Below, piece after piece: positions 58,301 through 64,000 of a stretch of DNA of 64,000 bases; position 1 is the first letter of the stretch, and each line of letters starts with the position of its first letter. Location: contig NW_006768792.1 in NCBI RefSeq assembly GCF_000204055.1, positions 124,001 through 188,000 on the forward strand. Reading direction: 5' to 3'. Both the position numbers and the translations under genes were made by a program. The DNA comes from Melampsora larici-populina 98AG31 (Eukaryota; Basidiomycota; Pucciniomycetes; Pucciniales; Melampsoraceae). The notes beneath the pieces are model-generated. The model saw nothing but the letters and a program-made list of their open reading frames with translations, was not told where the DNA came from and ran no database searches.

Positions 58301-59363
58301 TGTAGAACTTATAACCCATAAAGACTGATCTCCTATAACAAGAAAATCAGAAAGGGGAACTCTGTTGAATTGAGTACTGATAAGTATCAAAAGAGAAAAG
58401 TAACTTGCTTTAACACTTAAAGGACTAAAGGCGCGGTTTTTAGATCAACTAGCTGTAAAGATGAGAGGTGCAGGCTCGAGATGAGCTGAGTATCGTGGCT
58501 ATGCCGAAATATAGCAGATCTGGGGAAATCAGGTCTGATGTGAGTTTGGGCAACAGGCCTCACTCAGCTAAAAGATGCTAATAAGAATGAGACAAACCTG
58601 GGGAAATCAGGTCTGATGTGAGTTTCGGCAACAGGCCTCACTCAGCTAAAAGATGCTAATAAGAACGAGACAAACCTGTGCGAATGCAACAAGGTCAAGT
58701 AAAGTGATCAAATGAAAAGATGAGTAAACACTAAAATAAGATTCTTTTCGATGATTTGTAAACTAATCATACCTGGGGAAATCAGGTCTGATGTGAGTTT
58801 TGGCAACAGGCCTCACTCAGCTAAAAGATGCTAATAAAAACAAGACAAACCTAGCGCAACAACAATTAGTAAAAATGAAAGAAAGAGAAAGATATAGTGA
58901 AATGACACAAACCTGTGCGAATGCAACAAGGTCAAGTAAAGTGATCAAATGAAAAGATGAGTAAACACTAAAATACTGAAGAAACATATATAAGAGCTAA
59001 TGGTCAGGCTGATGATGTTAGGAAGGATAGGTGTAAGGAAAATCACTCACAGATTCTTTTTGATGAGGGAAAAGAATCTGGGTGTTGAACAACAGTAGCT
59101 AGTTATACAAGCATCACACACAATCGTCAATACGTAACATATTAAAAGAGAAAGAAAAACACACAGCTCAAGTCACACGACTTATTCCCAAAACAAACAT
59201 ACACTTCCGTAACAGATCATTTCATAACTCAACTCTCCTTCATTTCCTCTTGATTTGTAACAGTCGTACATAATGTGTAATAAATGCCGGAAGTCCTTGA
59301 CGAGTGTAATTAGAGATGTCAAAGCGGACACCGTGGTAGGTTCAGTATCACAGTATCACAACA
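58301..59363 (-). repeat. 3' LTR of Copia element
   Basis: Starts TGTAGAACTTATAACCC (plus) and ends ATCACAACA; on minus it runs TGTTGTGATACTG to GTTCTACA. It is followed on plus by CGCCCCCTC, the complement of a G-rich polypurine tract next to the RNase H stop codon. The terminal phrase matches the ends of the solo LTRs at 12444 and 30779. Interior 58510-58980 holds tandem repeats. About 1.06 kb. Confidence 0.8.
58510..58980. repeat. Tandem repeats inside the Copia LTR
   Basis: Three copies of a unit of about 84 bp (GGGGAAATCAGGTCTGATGT, then CAACAGGCCTCACTCAGC and AAAGATGCTAATAA) near 58520, 58604 and 58772. Two copies of a second unit (ACCTGTGCGAATGCAACAAG, then GATCAAATGAAAAGATGAG) lie at 58670-58737 and 58908-58976. 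Arrays in LTRs often hold transcription-control sites; no function can be shown here. Confidence 0.8.
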
Positions 59364-59379
59364 CGCCCCCTCAAGGACT

Positions 59380-62300
59380 TCAGGTCTCACCAACATGCCT
59401 CAAGCCTAGAAGTTGTTGCAGTCGGTAGAATTGTTGTCTGCCAAGAGGCTTGGTAAGAAGATCAGCCATCATTTCACTAGTTGGAATGTGTTTAACAATC
59501 AGTGCTCCTTGTTTTACGACTTCTCGAATCCAGTGATACTGAATTTCGATGTGTTTTGTTTGAGCGTGAAAAATAGACTTGGTGGTTAGGTGGATGGCTC
59601 CCATATTATCACTTCGAAGAACCGTCGGATTAGGATCTTCGAAACCAAAAACTCGCAGCATATTCCGTAGCCAAATCAGCTCCTGCCCTGCCTCGGTTAT
59701 AGCACGATATTTGGCCTCGGTAGACAAAAGAGCTACTGTGGGTTGCAAACGAGACTTCCAGGATATGGGTCCGCCAGCCAGCTGAAAAATGTAGCCGGTA
59801 GTAAATCTACGAGTCTCCTTGTCTCCTGCCCAATCGGCATCGCAGTGAGAATTTGGTAAGCTAAAGCTTTTGAGACCGTTGACTATGGTAGCTTCCGAGT
59901 GTGATCCGTCGTACGTAATGCCGAGGTTGATAGTGCCACTAAGATATTGAAACACGTGTAGTGCAGCATCCCAGTGTTTACGAGCTGGAGAGTCCAAGTG
60001 TTGAGATAATACCCCAACCGCATACGACAGATCTGGTCTTGTGCATTGTGTGAGGTACATAAGGGACCCCACTGCACTTCGATAATTAAGGCCTTCGAGC
60101 AGAAAAGCACAGCTTCTTTTTCACTTGACCGGTAGAGTTTAAGCCCAGCCGGAAACGGAGTAGAAGCACTTTTCAAGTTAGTCAAACCAAAACGCTCCAA
60201 CACGGCTCGGGTCAAAGCTGATTGTGTTATTGTGTAACATAAAGGAGAGGGCCGACTGATTTGAATGCCTACAACTGTGGTGGCTACACCCAGATATTCC
60301 ATCTCCCATCTCTTGGTGATTTCTACCTTGAAGGTGGCGATGTCATTGCCAGTGATAGCTAGGTCGTCAACATGCACGTAAACAGCTGTGAAAGTGTTGG
60401 ATTGATTTCGAGTGTAAATGCAAGGATCATCCACACATTGGGTAAAGTTAATACTGAGGAGAAAGGCAACCACGTCGTCGTACCAGATCTTAGGAGATTG
60501 ACGCAGTCCATACAGTGACTTGTTCAGGTAACAGACTTTACCTTCCATCCCCTTTACCACATAACCTTCGGGTTGGTACATGTAAACATCTTCTTCCAAA
60601 TTTCCATTTAAGAAGGCAGTAACCGCATCCATTTGATGGATCTCCCAACCCTGAGTGGCGGCAATGGCAATGAGCAGTCGAAGAGATGATGGTTTACCGG
60701 TCGGGGAGAAAGTCTTGTGAAAGTCAACACCCTGTTGTTGCATATTTCCCATGACAACAAACCGGGCCTTATACTTTGAGACCGTACCATCGAGATGAAA
60801 CTTCTTACGAAATAACCAGAAACCCCTCAAGATGTTTACCCCAACTGGTGGATAAACCAATGTCCAAACATTCTTTTTGAGTAGAGATTCGTATTATTTA
60901 ATACATGCTTGCTGCCAACAGTCCTTCTCAGGTCCCCTAAGAGCAGTCTTCATGGACTTGGGGATAGGTACATCCACAGTAGAAGAGACAAAATCTTCTG
61001 AGAGAATACTAAAAGCTGAAACATATGTGTAATCGTCAAACATTGTGTGTCCGCCCATTCCTTTATAATTAGGAGCATCTTTCACCCGACTTGATCGACG
61101 AACTTCGATAGATGGAGTCTCTAACGCAGGTGAAATGACATCTGCAGGTGAAGGCACAGCTTCTCTTTGCTCTTGAGGTGTAGCTTTGGGAACTTCGGGT
61201 ACTAGATCTTCTGGTTCACTATTGTCATCTTCTATGGGCAATTGGTAAAAACGATTTGGTGTTTTGATAGCAAGAGGTACTTCATTTTTTGAATGTGATG
61301 GTAACAACGGTGTGTTCCCTGTTTTTAGAGGAAAAACCGATTTGCAGAAGCTGACATTGTGGGTTAAAATAACTTTCCTAGTTTCCAGATCAAAGATTCT
61401 GTAGTTGAAGTTGTCATCTTGAAACCCGAGGAGAACTCCCTCCGAGGTGACCAGTGAGTATTTACCTGGTCGAATCTCCTTTCGAATGAGATGGTTGGCC
61501 TGACATCCAAAAACACGTAAATGACTGATATTAGGTTTTCGAAAATTCCATAGTTCAAACGGCGTTCTTCCATCAGGAATGGCTGAGGTAGTGAGGCGAT
61601 TTGTGATGAACACTGCAGTAGCACAAGCTTCATACCAAAAGTTCGGAGGCACTCCTGACTGTACCATCATAGAGCGAGCTCGAGTATTGATGGTCTGATT
61701 CCCTCTCTCAGATACGCCATTTTGCTCAGGGGTGTAGCTTGCGGTAAAATGTAGTACAATACCGGTTTCTTCACAAAATCCATCCATAATGGAGTTCACA
61801 AATTCGCTCCCTTGGTCCATTGTGAACTGAACAATTTTCCTGCCAGTTTGACGTTCAGCCAAAGCTATGTACTTGAGAAAAATGTTAAAAACGGTTTCTT
61901 TGGTTTTATTGCATAGTGGAAAGATATGGCGAAAAGAGGAAAAATTGTCCGTGAACATGATAAAGTGGTGCTCTTGATGTAGTCCAGAGACACGATTGAT
62001 ACCACTAAGATCCACATGAACATTCTGAAGGAAATTGATAGCACGAGGTCGAGTGGAGGAAAAAGGAAGCTTCTTGGATTTAGATTGAATACATATAGGA
62101 CAATGATTGGCAGGAGCAGTTTGATCACATAACCCATCCACAGATCCATGCTTATTCATCCTATCCAGATATTTGTTGCTTACATGGCCTAGACGTTGAT
62201 GTTGTAGATTGCAAGAGTGAGTGTTGATTTGTGAACTTTGAGTGAAGACGGCAGAACTCACAGGTTCAAGAGAGATAAGCATAAGGTTTCCGGAAAAAGC

Positions 62301-63100
62301 CCCGTTAAATAGAGCGCATTGTCCCATGACCAAACTAAAACAATCTGGGTCTGTTGAGTTAATAAGTGTAACAACACCTTTCTTTAATAAAGCTCCTCCA
62401 GCGATTAAATTTCTGCTAACACCATGTAAATATCCGTGTAGCACGTCGACGTGCACACACGGAGAGTTTTGAAATAAATCTCAAAGTCTTTTGGTCGGAT
62501 TGAGACTGAGATTTTTGCTGAGCACCCTTTGTGCTTTGTGATTTGTTTAAAGGATTTGCAGAATCCTTTGTTGTCAGTGGGGGCCAACTGACTTTCAACC
62601 TCCCAGGTGATAAGGGGAAGATGTACTTGTCGTGGAACCTCTTTGATGGGTCGTTACAGGGTCCACGGAAAGTCTTTCGTGTGTGCGCGTCGACGTGCTA
62701 CACGGATATTTACACGGTGTAAGCTCAGGAACATATAGACAATCGGCCAACGTGAAAATTGTGCCATCGCCAGCCCGTAGTTTAACGGAACCTGTAGAAT
62801 GTACCGCTAACGATGCATCTCCTCCTGCTAGGCGTAAACGTTTATTGGTGTCTTCAAGAGGCTTGACGGTAGAAGCGTCGAACAAAGAGATGTCATTGAA
62901 CATGTGGTGGGACGCCCCCGTATCGTTTAACGCCCATATACCCTTAGATGGGGTTACTGAGGAAGCAGTAGCGAAATCAATAAGTTCTGAACCCTGAGCC
63001 GATAGATCAGTGACTTGGCGAAATTCAGGTTGTTGATATTCATAGAGTACCCAGAGCCCGCGGAGGTATCTCTGCAGTCCATTAGAGGGTTACGGTCAGG
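59380..63100 (-). pseudogene. Copia polyprotein (Gag end, PR, INT, RT, RNase H), interrupted
   Basis: On minus. Protease at about 62985-62723 (ALNDTGASHHMFNDI, with D-T-G intact). Integrase 62416-61400: HQRLGHVSNKYLDRM zinc finger, VDLSGI, DQGSEFVN and NGVSERG (D,D,E). RT 60900-60100: KARFVVMGN, the MDAVTAFLNG region and the polymerase box YVHVDDL. RNase H 60072-59380: ADWAGDKETRRF, STEAKYRAITEA and ADLLTKPLG. Breaks: a 300 bp MITE (62420-62719), one nonsense TAA at 60894-60896 between integrase and RT, and a one-base frameshift near 60110 next to a T run. Gag is truncated at about 63100 and there is no 5' LTR in the window. Otherwise the reading frame is well kept, so decay is recent. Confidence 0.85.
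62420..62719. mobile_element. 300 bp MITE inserted in Copia ORF, TSD TAA
   Basis: Inverted ends CACCRTGTAAATATCCGTG extend about 45 bp (including the palindrome ACGTCGACGTG), flanked by TAA at 62417-62419 and 62720-62722. Removing the element and one TAA rejoins the Copia frame exactly (VPEL before, SRNLIAGG after). PIF/Harbinger-type duplication. The ends do not match the Harbinger at 6965, so the transposase source is different. No coding capacity. Confidence 0.9.
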
Positions 63101-63343
63101 AGATAGGTCCATAGGGAGCGCCCCCATAGAACAGAGATGTGAAACAAACACGGTTTCACATCCTATGGCTCTAGAGAGACCCGGGGTGAGAGAACAAGTT
63201 TTTCTCCTCTGCTCTCCCACCAACCCGTTCTCTCCCAGTCAGCCCTCCCTCTACGCACATATCTCCCAGAAAGCTTGCGACATTTCTCTCCCCTCTGTCT
63301 TTCTACAACTGCTCTAAGTTTTGAAACATTATTCTACACGTGA

Positions 63344-63891
63344 ATGCATCTGGAAGAACAAGATAGCGGAAAATTTCTGGAGAATTACAAGAAACACCAG
63401 AAAAACGTAGGAAAGAAACTTGAAAAAGAGAAGAAAGAGCAACAAAAGAAAGAAGAAGAGGAAGAAAGGAAGAGAGAGCAAGAAGGGCGACATCAAGGGT
63501 ACCAGCTGAACGGATTCACCAAGAAGACTCCGCACCCCAAGATCACCAAATGTCTTCAAAGCACCCAACGATGGAAAACGGAGGTGACGGAGACGGCATT
63601 GATGGGAAAGTGATAAATGGATTGGTGGAGGAGGAAGGAAACGAGATGGAGAGCACAGCAGCTCACTTCGGAGGACACCAACAGGTGACATTCGGAAGCA
63701 GGGAAGAGGTGGAAGATACAAGAGGAAAGGAGAGACAGCTGAAACGATCAGATTCAGAGTCCACCCTGGAATACCTGGACAAGGAGGGAGAAGGGGAAGA
63801 TAGGTTAGGGGACCTCATAGAAAAGAACAGCTGTGAGTGCAGAAATAAAACGACTTCTCCTCACAAACGGTGGTGGTACTGTAATCCCTAA
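63344..63891 (+). other. Two overlapping low-complexity open frames
   Basis: 63344-63613 (89 codons) encodes a Lys/Glu/Gln-rich coiled-coil-like peptide (KKLEKEKKEQQKKEEEEERK). 63550-63891 (113 codons), in another frame, encodes an acidic Gly/Glu-rich peptide with two Cys near its end. They could be exons of one transposon or host gene, joined by an intron near 63540-63600, but no family is evident. The DNA between 63100 and 63340 is C/T-rich and could be an LTR or leader. Confidence 0.25.
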
Positions 63892-64000
63892 AGGGGAAAA
63901 CCTCATGATGATTTAAGCCTAGAAGCAACCACTCCGGACCAACCATCCGTAGAGTATAAGGCTGAAGGCTCAGACCCTTCTCATCAACCCAATCCAAACC

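Noticed and set aside
63329..63721. Minus-strand 130-codon frame with a hydrophobic C-terminal run
   Set aside because: It is the antisense of the Lys/Glu-rich plus-strand frame; the Leu/Phe run is simply the complement of AAG/GAA codons.
1..64000. CRISPR arrays, operons, ribosome-binding sites or phage genes
   Set aside because: None seen. Spliced genes and transposon types show this is eukaryotic nuclear DNA.

Overview
The window looks like AT-rich, transposon-rich nuclear DNA of a rust fungus (Pucciniales, Puccinia-like). Host genes are split by many short GT-AG introns (about 55-100 bp), and the transposon mix is typical of basidiomycetes: Copia and Ty3 elements, PIF/Harbinger, a KDZ transposase with a CxC-like domain, and many MITEs. 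An alpha-kinase-like gene also fits rusts. The assignment is inferred from gene families, not from a marker gene.

Region by region: 1-5550 holds MITEs and simple repeats. 5551-12444 is an old Copia-type LTR split by a 5.26 kb PIF/Harbinger element (6965-12221) carrying a Myb/SANT-like accessory protein and a decayed transposase. 12445-18000 is gene-poor, with foldback elements including one that carries two tRNA-like modules. 18071-20793 has the RNA polymerase III subunit C11 gene in divergent orientation to an Sds3/BRMS1-like gene. 22194-23650 is a mitoferrin (Mrs3/4) gene. 25165-31062 is a three-level transposon nest: a Tourist-like element, split by a gag-only LTR retrotransposon, one of whose LTRs is split by a solo LTR. 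32528-36307 has a frame-broken multi-exon gene followed by an alpha-kinase-like protein that has lost its catalytic motifs. 39590-42247 is a KDZ transposase. 42315-45219 is a 10-exon DEAH-box helicase (Dhr2/DHX33-like). 46224-49024 has two multi-exon genes of unknown function. 50337-52165 is a 10-exon secreted tyrosinase. 53690-54503 is a pyrimidine-rich, intron-dense, apparently noncoding stretch. 55900-58080 is a decayed Ty3 pol. 58301-63100 is a Copia element (minus strand), itself interrupted by a 300 bp MITE.

The host genes are unrelated housekeeping functions (Pol III transcription, histone deacetylase complex, mitochondrial iron import, pre-rRNA processing) plus one secreted enzyme; they do not form a pathway. 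The coherent story is transposon layering: several insertions can be dated relative to each other, and empty sites can be rebuilt from target-site duplications. Differences between paired LTRs, and two inactivating changes in the Harbinger transposase, are mostly CpG transitions. The most novel-looking signals are a set of covarying hairpins in the leader of the gag-only retrotransposon, that retrotransposon itself, the pseudokinase, and the TIR element with two opposed tRNA-like units. All exon models were made by eye from splice sites and reading-frame phase; no database search was possible.
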